The position numbers and the translations under genes were made by a program. This document shows, piece after piece, positions 52,211 to 63,387 of a DNA stretch of 64,000 nucleotides. The stretch is from positions 24,002 through 88,001 of the forward strand of contig JANBPT010000060.1 in assembly GCA_027575765.1 (NCBI GenBank), written 5' to 3'. The stretch is from Tieghemiomyces parasiticus (Eukaryota > Kickxellomycota > Dimargaritomycetes > Dimargaritales > Dimargaritaceae). Positions within the stretch are counted from its first letter, which is position 1; each line of letters opens with the position of its first letter. Under the pieces are notes generated by a model. It was not told where the DNA came from and did not search any database. It was given only the letters and a program-made list of their open reading frames with translations.

Positions 52211-54941
52211 GTGGACAAAGCTGGGCAGTTAATTGGAGGGCGTGACCGGGTGTTGGCTAGTGGAATGGCTACTAGCGCAAACGTGTGCAGCCTAGTCCTA
52301 GTGCGTTTTGAAGTCGGGGCTAGCGTTAAAGAGAGGCGGTAGTATTGTACGAGGAGAGGAGTCAAGGGACCTGAAGGTTTAAAGGCGGTGGCCCCGAAGT
52401 GGCTGGTAAGCAGGAAGGTGGGTGGGGGGAAGCGGAAAAAGGTGCACAAGGGTGTGGCGCGAACTCGGCAGTCTACGTTTCGAGGAACTCCGCGCCCGTT
52501 GAGTGGTGCTGACCGTGGGCTCGGTGGGAAGACTAGGTGTTGTGGGGCTTCTCAACTGCTGTTGGTTGATATAGTGGTGCGGCCAGCGGCTAGTATGGTA
52601 TGGATTGGAGTGTCGGGCCAGAAGACAAATAGGTGGAAAAAGACTGGGAACGGATGCCCTCGCCGCGACAATTATATAGCGTATCGGACGGCCTGTCGAT
52701 TAGATGTGGTCCCTGTCCCGTCCTAGCAGAGTAGTCGACCTTGTGCTGTTGGTGCTACCCTGTTGCACGCCCATCTATCTGCACCATAAAGAATGGATTG
52801 CCACGCCCGTCTGGTTCACATAACAATCACGACCAGGTACCGGCCCCTACCTGGGAGGACAATGCCCCACATTGCGGCACTCATGCCTCCTTCTCCCTGG
52901 CGGTCACCCTTCAGAACCAGCCATGCGTCATTCAAGCGCAGTGTGCGGGCTGCCGTCCACCCACCACTGTTCATCCCGTTCCACCCGTGCACCGACAGGT
53001 GAGGACGATCCCACGAACAATGTTACTGTGTGGCAGCCAGCGTCCCGATGTGGAAGAATAAAACGCCGGGGTATGGGCCAACGGACGTAAGCAGAGCGCA
53101 TTGTTGCCCGACAATAGCCTTTACGTAAGGCAATAAACCACGAGCGAGTACGCGAAGAGGCTGGGGAGAGGGCTGAAAAGGATAGCAAACTCGCATTCTG
53201 GCGGGCTGCCCTACGTTAAACGTCCGGTGTAAGAAACCCGACGCTCCTTGAGCAATAACAGCACGGCTCGGTGAGTAAACAATAAGCGCCCAGTGTCACC
53301 TCTTAGCGCTAGATTCGGAGTCAGCGCCAAGCGACTTCACTCAGCGTACTAGGTCTAATAAATACGGGCTAGGATAGTGCTTAAGAGAATTGTGCCGGTC
53401 CATAAATCATGGCTACATTAAGACCAACCCCAGTTCCATTTCCCAACGGCTTCGAGGCTTGGCTTTCCGCTGAGGCTGTTCTGACGTTGTTGAAAGACCT
53501 GGCGTGGTGCAGGAAGTCCACTTCCCCCTACTGATCAGGGCTACCGTCCCCCCCCCACGTCGTTACACTAAAGGCCTGATACACTCACTACCGACCTGTG
53601 CCCGGATCTGTCTAATAGTTAACATATCTAGATTCCAGTGCCGATGTGTCTATTCCCAAAGTAGACAAAGTACGCGGAGCGGAGATCGTAGCCTCCGCTT
53701 ACTTGACTCAGGTACGCCCGTGCCAAGTGTGTACTCCGATGGGAGGTAGATCAGATGCGCTAAAGGTGGCTAGGCTGCCTTTGTTAGGAGCCACCGTAGC
53801 AACCTAGTGGTCACATGACCCCCTTCACTTCCTCCTTCATGAAGCGCAACGGATCCTGCTATTAGGGCAGCTGACCCTGGAATCGTGAGCACAGGGCGTT
53901 GTTGGCTGTGTTTACTCCCTTCTTTACCCCTTGGACCCGGTCCCTCGCCTGTTAGGGGCACCGGCAGGATGATTTTTTTTGAAGGGATTCTTTACTGCGG
54001 TTTTCTGTCAGGGTTTGTACGTACGTAATTAGCGGGGTGCATGGGGCCGTAGCTCAGCACTTCAGCTTACCGCCGCAATGCCTCATTACGATACATGGTA
54101 ACTGACATGTGGGCTCCAGCCACCAATTTACTTTGGTTTATTTTATTTGGCCACATGTACTTACGCCCCCATGCAGGGGCCAGACCCGGCTAGTGACTCG
54201 GCAGCAGATGGGCTAGGACCAGATGGATATACCGCCCGTGACACCCAGTAACCGGCCGTCCGCGTCCTGTTGCTCAATAGAGTACATGGCCTAAACCTCG
54301 CTAGCATGGCATCCCCGTGTTCTTGCCGCGACCAGGTAAACCCCTCCGGCCCAGCATGACCGTTTTGTGGCGAGGTCAGCCCGGGGGGCATTGCGTTGCT
54401 CAATTACCAAAAATAGGTGGAGCCCTTATACATCAGCGGGGCGGCCCCTAGGTCGCCCCTAGTCTCATTCCGAGCCTCGGCAGAGGAGCATAGCGATATG
54501 AAAACGCTCGGCACCCGCTCTGTCCCTCACCCTACCTTACGTCCGTATACAAAGACCATTCTCCTGACCGTGCCACTCGTTTATTTAACAAGAATGCGTC
54601 GCCACCATTTTCGCCCCCTTCCCTCCGATAATTTAACCTTTCCACTTGCTCATACTTGTCATCGGTTGACGTCGTCGCGTCTCGTTTCAATTATCAACCT
54701 TCACTATCTCTGCATGAACTACCCTCCGTTTTTTCTCGGTAGCCCCACCGTCGCAGTGCCGCATCCTTTCATTAGCGCATTGCTTATCGCCCAACCCTGC
54801 AACTGATAGGTTTCTCACTGCGTTTTGTCAAATTGTTATTTGCCGTTGGAGCTCGCATCCAAATATCCTCAGCCTTCCCCAATTATATTTACCCGAGGGG
54901 CCCTCGCGCCCAATATCAATCTATTGACTATTTCTTTCGCC
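52211..54941. other. Divergent intergenic region between RAB3GAP1 and the BK-type channel
   Basis: 2.7 kb containing both promoters. ORFs of 60-130 codons on both strands lack recognisable domains. The last ~350 bases (54590-54940) are C/T-rich on plus, fitting a leader for the channel gene. A leftward leader for RAB3GAP1 runs from about 52210 to 52450. No RNA genes or repeats seen. Confidence 0.5.
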
Positions 54942-57900
54942 ATGGACGATAGCGAGAAGCCACGTTTAGTGGCCTCTCCAACCTCCGTACGCCCAGCCGT
55001 ACTCAGCCGCCAGGCCTCCTCATTAGAGCAGAAGTGGCCCAACTGGGCGACCCGAGACTCTATGAACCGACTACTACTCTGGGTCCAGCGGGTGGCCTTT
55101 TTTCTTGACCACTCACGGTTGGGCCGCATCTGGGATTTCTTGGACACGGGGCTCAACACCATCCAGGTGGCCCTCTTCATCTGGGTAAGCCATGGCACCC
55201 CCAAGGGCGAGAGGACCTGTACCAACCAGTTCAGTCCGCAGCTAATCATTGGCACTATAACTCTAACCGACTACCACTATCTACACATCTATCCATCCTA
55301 CCCGAACGATGCCTTTTCCAGCACACCACCGCCACGACGAGCAGCGGCTTACCGGCTCCGCTGAGTCTGGCCCATCGAATTCCCGAGTTGGTCATTACGC
55401 TCCTCCTCCTGGGTCAGTTTCTGATTCGCCACCTACTCATCACGGGCGAAACCCTCAGCCTATTCATGGTGGTCACGCTTCTCGATACACTACCCCCACT
55501 AGTGGCCGTCACGGTCTCCTTCGCTAACCATGCCATGTACGATAGCTTTCTCAGCGCCGGCATCCTGGTAATTTTCTACCCCATCCGCTTCGTTCGGCTC
55601 CAAATGTCGCTCAACCGGTTTTTGGCTCCGGGTCAAAACTCCATCATTCGGTTATCGGAATTTAAACGCAAGATTGTGTTGCTGGTCAGCGATGTGGCCA
55701 TGGCACTCCTCGCTGTTGCCGCCGTCTTGTATACATGGCTCTACCATTTTTCGGCCTCGGGTATCGTTAGCCAACACCAGGTGTTCACCTACTTTGACGC
55801 GTTCTTCTTTTGTGCGGTCAGTATCACCGCGGGACCGGCTGACAGCGTGGTACCGGACCTGATTATCACCCGCCTGGTAGTAATCGGCATCCTGGTTCTC
55901 GCAGCTCTCTTCTTGCCAGCGCCCATCGGCTCCATCGTCAGCCTGATGCAGGGGGTCTCGCAGTATACTTCCTATTCCAACGACCCGCGGTTTAACCACG
56001 TGATGGTCTGCGGCAGCCTGGATTTCATGGCTGTCAGTGAGTTTCTCAACGAGTTTTATAATGAGGACCACGGTGTGCGTATTATGCACACCACAGTCGT
56101 TATTGTTAACGATACCGAGCCCGATGACGACCTCCGGCGATTACTGCATGATCCGCTCTACGCCGCCCGGGTACGATACTATAAGGGCTCGCCCACCTCT
56201 TACACGGTACTGGATACCGTACGTGCCCGCGACGCCAAAGCAATCTTTATCCTGACGTCCAAATTCGGCGGCCGTTCCCGGATCGACGAGGATGCTGAGA
56301 CGGTAATGCGCGCCCTGGCCATTTCGTCCTACGTGTCGGGTCCGATCACCGAGGTTTTCCCAACCGGCCGATGGGCGCCCCTCAAAGCAGCCATCCAGAC
56401 CCGTCACCGCCCATCCGTGGTAGGAGCCGAACCTGCCACGTCAAGCGACGACCACCATCGCCACCACCACCATCGAAGCCGTGCCACCACCGTCCATCAG
56501 GTCCGTATCTACGCTCAGACCCTGCTCCCGGAAACCGAAACCCACTTCCGTGCCCTGCGTACCACCCGCATCCTTGCCGTCGAAGAGTTCCGAATGGGTC
56601 TCCTAGCCCAGAGCTGCGCCACTCCGGGCTTCTCCACACTCATGCACATCCTCACTGCCACGCTGACGGACAAGTCGGTAGCCAAGATCATCCATGACCT
56701 CCGCCCGCAGGTCAGCCCGCGCGAACTGGACTGGATGGAGGTTTACCTGCAGTGTGCCACCCAGGAAATTTACGAAACCCGGTTTCCTCGGTCGTGCGTA
56801 GGGTTACCCTACCGCTCCGTCGTACGATGTCTATACGAGGCGTACGGTGTCGTAGTCTTCGCCGTCGGCATCAGCCGCAGCCGTCCGCGGAACCCCCACC
56901 TCGCTACCGAGTTCCACGAGCTGTACCTAAACCCTATTAACCACGTCATTCGACCCAACGACATCGCCTTTATCATCGCCCATAGTAGTCAGCAGACCGA
57001 CGACCTCGCTAAGTTTCCAGGTCCCCGTGCCGATCCGGCCGGATTGGACGATTATGACTACGCACACCTCCCGGGCGATACCGTACTGCCAGATTACCAT
57101 AGTCGGGCCTCAGACGCCATGTCGCCCGAGGAGAGGCTAGAATCTGGGGTTCCCGAGTTGACCGATTTCCAACCGGCAGATAATGGACCACGGCGGCCGT
57201 ATCAACCCCCACCGCCCAGCACGATCCCTATCTCGCCGGTTCCAGTCGCTTACCATGGGAATCAGCTCGATATCAACCCATCGGATGTCAGTTCTAGCGG
57301 AGCGGCGGGCAGCCAACCGACCACCACCACCACTACCACAACCGGTACAGGCCTCAACGATACTTTACTCTACTCCCCAACCTTCGAAATTCGACGCAAG
57401 GTGGCCCGCCGCGTCCGGAAATTTACCACCGATGGCCCCGGCCAGGATATTCGACAGCGTAAGAAGCGAATTCTGCGGCAGCACAACCCTTTCCCGAAAA
57501 ATCTTGCCGACCACATTGTAATTTGCGACGCCAGCCCAACGTTCCCACGTAACGTCGAATACCTCGTGCAGTCCCTCAAGACGGCGTTCAGCGACGACCG
57601 GCTCGCCATTGTAATTTTGGCCGTTGCTCACCCGCCCCGAGTCCAGGCCCTGACCTTGCGGGACTTTGCCAACGTATATGTGGTCGACGGTAACCCACTA
57701 TTGGCCCAAGATCTGAGCCGGACCTATGTCGAACGTGCTCGAGGCGTGATCGTCCTGAGCAATGCCAAACATCACCACCAAGCCTCGCGCCGGCTAGTAG
57801 ACTGCTCGGCCGTGCTCTGTGAAATGAATATCCGGAGTTGGTACTGTCTACATCCCCGCCGGTTCTCGGTAGTTGAAATGATCCACCGACTCAATATCAA

Positions 57901-60257
57901 GTACATTGACGGCGAGACGCCGCTAAAATCTGAGGAGCTATACGGTAAGTTTGCAAGGCGGCCGCCGGGTTGATGACAGGGCTACGATCGATACAGTGGA
58001 GTGCCCAGAAGCTTCACATTGGACTTGGCTACAAAGCGCTTTAACCGACTCTAATCACCTTACCTTGTCTATGTAACCTACGCTTCCACTATCCCATAGC
58101 AACCCAATTGCTACGTCCATCCTTCATTTCGGGCAACGTATTTATTCCAACAATGTTGGATGTCATGATGAGCCATGCTTATTTCAACCCACACATTTTG
58201 GACGTCTACAAACACCTTATATTCAGCCATGACCACTTTACAACCCCTCACCCTACGCTCTATCAGGAAGAGTCCCCACCGGGTAGCCCCGTCCTGTCCC
58301 CGCAACAACCGCGACAGCAACCACACCCGCCACCCCCTCACAGCGGCCAGTCTGCCAGCGCCACCTTAACCTCCCAGTCCGGACAGCTAAATTCCCCGGC
58401 TCTCTTCAAAGAGAAAGCCAGCGGGGCCGAGGGACCCAAGGACATTCCCTCGTCGGTTACCTCTCCGCCATCGTCGCACAGCTCGACCCGCACAACGGGG
58501 CAGCGCCCTAGCCAGCAGCCGCCGACACCGGGGAAAAAACCCCACCGCCCATGCGTCACCATTCCCAAGGCCCGCGGACCGTTGCCATCCATTGCTGAGC
58601 TAACCACCCTTACCCCGCTGCCGTACTCGGACTTGGAAGGGTACCGGTTTGGTCGGCCGGCTGCTGACCTCGACCCGCCGTCAGTGGTGAAGGCTCACGC
58701 CACCGCCACCAGGACGAAGCGGCGTATCACCCGCGGTCGTGTGTTCCTGGTCGGTTTGCCCCCAGCGTATATCGGTAAGTCACAACACTTGTGGTTTAGA
58801 GAGTCGTTGTCGCAGCCTCGGTTTTAGATTACCATGGGTATGGGTAGCTCACGCCTAGTCGTAGCCTTCCCCCCCCTCTGCTGACCACGCCTCCTCCATA
58901 ATGGTCTAACAGGCTCCTTCCTCTCTCTCCTCTCCCCCGACTCACCCACTTCATTCTAGCTGCGCAACGCACTTATGGCAGCCTCTTTACCGACCTGCTG
59001 ACCCGCCACGACGCAGTAGCCATGGGTCTCTACCGGACGGTGACGCGGGCCAATGGCACCACCTTCCGTTGCGTTCTACTTAACCCGGCTACCTCGACCC
59101 CACTTGATACTGGCGATGAAGCCTACGTCATTTCCCAGCAGTGTCCGCAGTGGGCGCTCAGCACCTGTGGGCCCAATTCTCGTCGTGGGTCGACGCAACA
59201 CGGAGAGATTCAGGCTGAGCCGCAGCCGGTGGATTTACTGCGGCGTAGATTTCAGCAACCGACAGGGCAGTCTGCGGCGACCATACCGGCCGCTAAAGGC
59301 CTGAAAGGTATGGAACGACCACTGCCGCCAGGCGATAGGGCCTACCCGGTACCAGCCATGACATTACCGACGACGCCCCACTTGCGGACCTCCACGGCCA
59401 GTCAAGTAGCGCAGCGACCAGTGACCTACCACGGCGTCACCGGGGGTCGGCATCAAGGAGCTGGTCCACCGTCTGTTGACCAGTCGGACCTATCGTCCTT
59501 GGTCTCTGCCGGTCTCTCCAACTACACCTTTCAAACGTATGTACGGCCACCCACCCATACCCTACGATTGTCAGATCTGGAGCACCTACATCGTCTCAAC
59601 GGTCTGATTATGTCTCAAGACTCAACGGATAACGACCGACCGGACCTCCCGAAAGCCCAACGCCGTGAACGTCTGGCGTCATCAGCCCCGGCAGTCGCCA
59701 GAGAAATTTCTTCCGGATTGGACCGTATTCAACGCGGTGTTCCTACGGCCACGGCGCTCATGCCGAAAGTTACGTCGCACTCACTGGGCCTGGTTAACCC
59801 AGTCACTCCTTCGTCAAACCACGCGGAGCTGAGACTGCGACGTGAACGCAGAACCTCGGCTCCGGACTGGTGGCCTACCGACCCGACCGTGGTGGTTTCC
59901 TCCAATTCAGCAGCCACAACTGAATGTCCCCAGGGTGCCCCACCACCGCCATCCCGGTTAGCTATCGGACTGCCTCATTCGCAGCAGCAGCCGTTGCGGT
60001 CCCAGCGGCATTACCAACCTGATCCAGAACCAGCTGACCAATGTTACCCGGCCCGCCGCGGAAGTATGGGTGATACCTTGTTCCGCCCGATCCCCTGGCG
60101 GCGTGTACCAACCTCGCCACCTGACCTAGCAGGTGAGCCCTTCGAGCTGTACAACATACAGGGTGGGGTCTACGAAACCTCCAGCGACGATGAGGTCAGC
60201 GACGACGCTCTATCCGTAGCCGACAACGATATTCCCCCCTTGGATCTCGATCATTGA
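54942..60257 (+). CDS. BK/slowpoke-type channel alpha subunit with a non-canonical pore filter
   Basis: Family role: large-conductance, voltage- and calcium-gated K+ channel. Exons are 54942-55184, 55322-57944, 58100-58774 and 58960-60257. Introns are GTAAG...AG of 137, 155 and 185 nt, and the phases close cleanly. The product is 1612 aa. S1 is near residues 64-81. S2 and S3 follow, S4 is IRFVRLQMSLNRF, S5 is LLVSDVAMALLAVAAVLY, and S6 is VVIGILVLAALFLPAPIGSI. RCK1 begins RFNHVMVCGSLDFMAVSEFL. The BK-specific linker is FRMGLLAQSCATPGFSTLM, and RCK2 begins NLADHIVICDASPTFPRN and includes SGNVFIPTMLDVMMSHAYFN and AAQRTYGSLFTDLL. Oddities: the filter is TAGPAD (residues 250-255) where TVGYGD is expected, there is no clear S0, the calcium bowl lacks its Asp cluster, and the ~350-residue C-terminal tail is long and disordered. 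Family membership is sure. Ion selectivity cannot be assumed. Confidence 0.93.
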
Positions 60258-60840
60258 CACGTCTGCCTGCAGGATAGCTGTTAAATTAATTGATTGGAGT
60301 TGAATTATATGTATTGGAGGCTACTGAAACTAAGAGTGCCACATACTAATCGGGCATATCAAGCTGCAAGGAAGAAAAACAAAAAAAAACCTAGAGAGAG
60401 AAAAATAAGCTTGGAGGGGGGGGTACAAATCGTTAGATAGGGATGGAAAAGCGAGGGCGAGGATAATTCAACGTGAGTAAAAAGGAAAGTGATACGGAGA
60501 GAAGAATGAGACGTTAGGAGGGGTGGGCAAAGGGAGGGGGCAAACAGTTTGGAGCAACCGCATTAAGCGTGAACAGCTGGGGGAGGGGGTCCAGATCAAT
60601 CCGCCCTCCACAATCGATTGAAATCACCTGGCCACGAACATCCGGCGTAGACTGGGCGGGATATAGAGAGGTTCATAGTGGAAAACATTAAATCGAGACC
60701 CAAATAAACACCATGGAGAAGTGGCGCCAATTGAAAACCATCGAGGACCTAAACAGTGGGAAAAGTGAGTCCGTGCGATTAAAGAGGATAATCGTACTGA
60801 AAAAGATTAGGGTAAGATGGTACAGGTGCCAGGAGACAGC
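60258..60840. other. Convergent intergenic region
   Basis: 3' flanks of the channel (+) and the PH protein (-). Purine-rich on plus (60360-60560) with A and G runs. No gene seen. Confidence 0.5.
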
Positions 60841-63387
60841 TTACTCGACCTTGGGGGCAGCGGCGACGGGCACCTCCTCAGCCTTGACCTCCGCGATAAT
60901 GGCACCCGACTCAGTGGTGGGCACTACGACGTCGGGAACGGCGGCGGGCTCAGTCACGGCCTCCGGGGTGGCCACGGCAGCGTCCTCCTCAACAGTAGGA
61001 GTCAAGGCGTCGGTGGTCACAGGGGGGAGGGTAGGGGCGTCGTCGCTGGTGGCGGGGGCGGACTCCACCTTGGACTCGGGTTCGGGGAGGGTGGTCTGGT
61101 AGGCGGTAAGGGCGTCAATCCAGGAGGTACGCTCCTCGTCCGAATCGGCAACGAAGCGGTAGGTACGACCAGCGGTAGCGATGTCAAAGGTGAAGGGGCG
61201 CTTGCCGTCCTCGACCTTGGTAACCTTAGTCAGCTTAGAGATGGGGAACGACTTCAGGTTGCGAGTCTCCTTGTCGCTCTTGCCGTACACGACCTTACCC
61301 TGGTCAGTAAGAGACACGAAGCGGCGGTCGTAGCCTTTGACGAACTGGCTCTGCTTCTGGAGGAAACCGGACTTGAGGGAAGCGGGGGCGGCCGGGGTGG
61401 CCTCGACAACGGCCTCGGGCTCGGCGGGGGCAGCCTCAGCAGCGGCAGCCTCCTCAACCGGGGCGGAAGCCTCGGTTTCGGGCTCGGTGGCAGCGGTAGG
61501 GCTGGCGGTCGCCGAAGGGTGGCGGATGTTGCGGGAAAGGGTGCCCAGCCGCTTGAGGAAGCTGTTGGGCTTGGCAACAGCCGGGGCCTCGGGCTCAGCA
61601 GCTGGCGTCTCCTCCTCAACAGCCGCCGAGGCAGTTTCGGCCTCGCGGGTGGCCTCTCCGTCGGCGATCTCAGCGGCCGCGGGGGTCTCCTCCGTGGCGG
61701 CCTCGGCCTCAGCAGCGGGGGCCTCATCAGCAGCCACGGGAGTGGCGGCCTCAGCGGGCTTGCCGAAGTGGAGCGGGCGCAGCAGCTTAGTCAGCGTGCG
61801 CTGGATGGGGGAGCTAGAGCGCGCGGGAGACTCAGGGGACTTGGCGGCGTCACTGGTTGGTTCCTCAGCGGTGGGAACCTCAGGCTCAGCGGCAGCAGTG
61901 GTCTCCTCGGTCGGGGCGGGAGCCGCAACCTCGGGCTCTGCGGCAGCCTCGGCTTCAGGGGTCTCAGCAGCGGTGGCCTCAGCCTCAGCCGGGGTCTCGG
62001 CCTCGTGGGCGGGGCGCTTGGGCAGGAATTTGGAGATGAAGGTACCGAGCTCCTTGGCCTTAGCCTTGGCTTGGTCAGCGGCACTAGTGGTAGCGGCGGC
62101 GATCTTCTCGCCCTCAGCGGCAACGATGCTCTTCTCTCCCTCAGCGGGGGCGGCGGCGGCCTCCTCCTCGGCAGCGGCGGGGGCAACCTCAGCCTCACGG
62201 GCAGCCTCGCCCTCGGTGACCTCTGGGGCAGCGGGAGTCTCCTCGGCGGCGGCCTCAGCCTCAGTGGCGGGGGTCTCCTCGGCCTTGGGGGTGGAGGTGG
62301 CGCTGCGGCTCTTGAGGAAGTTGTCGAAGGCAGAGAAGTAGGACTTGCGCTTCGAGACGGTGGGGGCTTCGGTAGCGGGGACAGCCGCCGGGGTCTCGGC
62401 CTCAGGCTCGGCCTCAGAGCCGGAGAAGATCTCATTGTCGGTCAGACCGGCACGGGTGGCCTCCGGGTTAGCAGCCGCCTCAACGGTCTCAGCAGTGGCG
62501 GCGGCAGTGGCGGCGACAGCAGCAGCAGCCGGGGCAGGCTTGGTCGAAGCACTCTTCTCCTTTAAGGCCTCCAAGGCGGACTGGAAGGCTTCGTTGGAAG
62601 TCACGTCAGGGAGGTCAGAGGCCTCGGCTTCGAGGCTGGCGAGCCAACCCTGGACGTCCTTGCTGGAGCTGGCGGCCAGGATGTAATCACGGCTTGTGGT
62701 CTTCACAGAGAAGGCGTGGGAACGCAGACCCTTCTCGACAGCGGGCGAGGAAGAAAGTTGGCGCAGGTTGATGATACCGAGAGGGGCCTTGGTATCCTTA
62801 TCCGACTTGTAGTAGTACAGGAGACCCTTGCCATCGACAGTGGCGGTGGCAATGTCGGCGAACAGCTCGTCATTGCCCTTATCAGCAGCGGCGGCACGCT
62901 CGGAGGCGCGGATAAAGCGCAGACCACGGTTAACATTCTTCTTGTAAACCAGGTTCAGGTCATTCAGGGCGTAGGGCTCGGCACGGAAAGCGAAGTACCG
63001 CTTCTGCCACAGCCGCAGGGGACGGGGGCCACGCTGCTGCAGGTATCCTGAGTGAATGGGCACGACGGGCTCCTCCGGGGCGGGAGTGGTGGCTTCTTCA
63101 GTGGCAGCCGGAGCAGCCTCCGTCGTCTCGACAGTAGTAGTGGCTGGCTCAGTCTCAACTGGAGCCTGGGTCTCGGCGATAACGGGGACCTCCTCCGTCA
63201 CGGGGGCAATGGCGGGGATCTCGGCAGTGACAGGCTCGACAGCGGCAACCTCGGTGGCGGTAGCCGGCTCAGCCGGAGTGTCGACGGCCGTCTGCGGCGT
63301 CTCTTCGGCGATCACCGAGTCGCGGTCATGGGGCTTCGCCTCTGCCACGACGGGGGCGACGGGGGTAGCGGCCTGAATCTCAGACAT
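60841..63387 (-). CDS. Double PH-domain protein with long Ala/Glu-rich linker
   Basis: Probable phosphoinositide- or membrane-binding scaffold with no catalytic domain. Single exon, 848 aa, start ATG 63385-63387. Residues 1-105 are Pro/Ala/Thr/Glu-rich. The first PH domain, ~108-255, opens HSGYLQQRGPRPLRLWQKRY and closes with RDYILAASSSKDVQGWLASL (invariant Trp). The second, ~668-770, opens SGFLQKQSQFVKGYDRRFVSL and closes RTYRFVADSDEERTSWIDAL. Between them lie four modules, each a short basic-hydrophobic segment (FDNFLKSRS, FISKFLPKRP, LTKLLRPLHFGKP, FLKRLGTLSRN) followed by an acidic Ala/Glu/Pro/Thr-rich stretch. The acidic repeats share the phrase EETPAA. Codon use is strongly biased to GCC/GAG, suggesting high expression. 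I do not recognise an exact yeast counterpart. Confidence 0.86.
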   Translation of the reverse strand: MSEIQAATPVAPVVAEAKPHDRDSVIAEETPQTAVDTPAEPATATEVAAVEPVTAEIPAIAPVTEEVPVIAETQAPVETEPATTTVETTEAAPAATEEATTPAPEEPVVPIHSGYLQQRGPRPLRLWQKRYFAFRAEPYALNDLNLVYKKNVNRGLRFIRASERAAAADKGNDELFADIATATVDGKGLLYYYKSDKDTKAPLGIINLRQLSSSPAVEKGLRSHAFSVKTTSRDYILAASSSKDVQGWLASLEAEASDLPDVTSNEAFQSALEALKEKSASTKPAPAAAAVAATAAATAETVEAAANPEATRAGLTDNEIFSGSEAEPEAETPAAVPATEAPTVSKRKSYFSAFDNFLKSRSATSTPKAEETPATEAEAAAEETPAAPEVTEGEAAREAEVAPAAAEEEAAAAPAEGEKSIVAAEGEKIAAATTSAADQAKAKAKELGTFISKFLPKRPAHEAETPAEAEATAAETPEAEAAAEPEVAAPAPTEETTAAAEPEVPTAEEPTSDAAKSPESPARSSSPIQRTLTKLLRPLHFGKPAEAATPVAADEAPAAEAEAATEETPAAAEIADGEATREAETASAAVEEETPAAEPEAPAVAKPNSFLKRLGTLSRNIRHPSATASPTAATEPETEASAPVEEAAAAEAAPAEPEAVVEATPAAPASLKSGFLQKQSQFVKGYDRRFVSLTDQGKVVYGKSDKETRNLKSFPISKLTKVTKVEDGKRPFTFDIATAGRTYRFVADSDEERTSWIDALTAYQTTLPEPESKVESAPATSDDAPTLPPVTTDALTPTVEEDAAVATPEAVTEPAAVPDVVVPTTESGAIIAEVKAEEVPVAAAPKVE

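Noticed and set aside
60817..62565. 582-codon plus-strand ORF rich in Gly, Leu and Ser
   Set aside because: Exactly antisense to the PH protein. It arises because Ala/Glu codons (GCC, GAG) read backwards as Gly/Leu/Ser without stops. No domain of its own.
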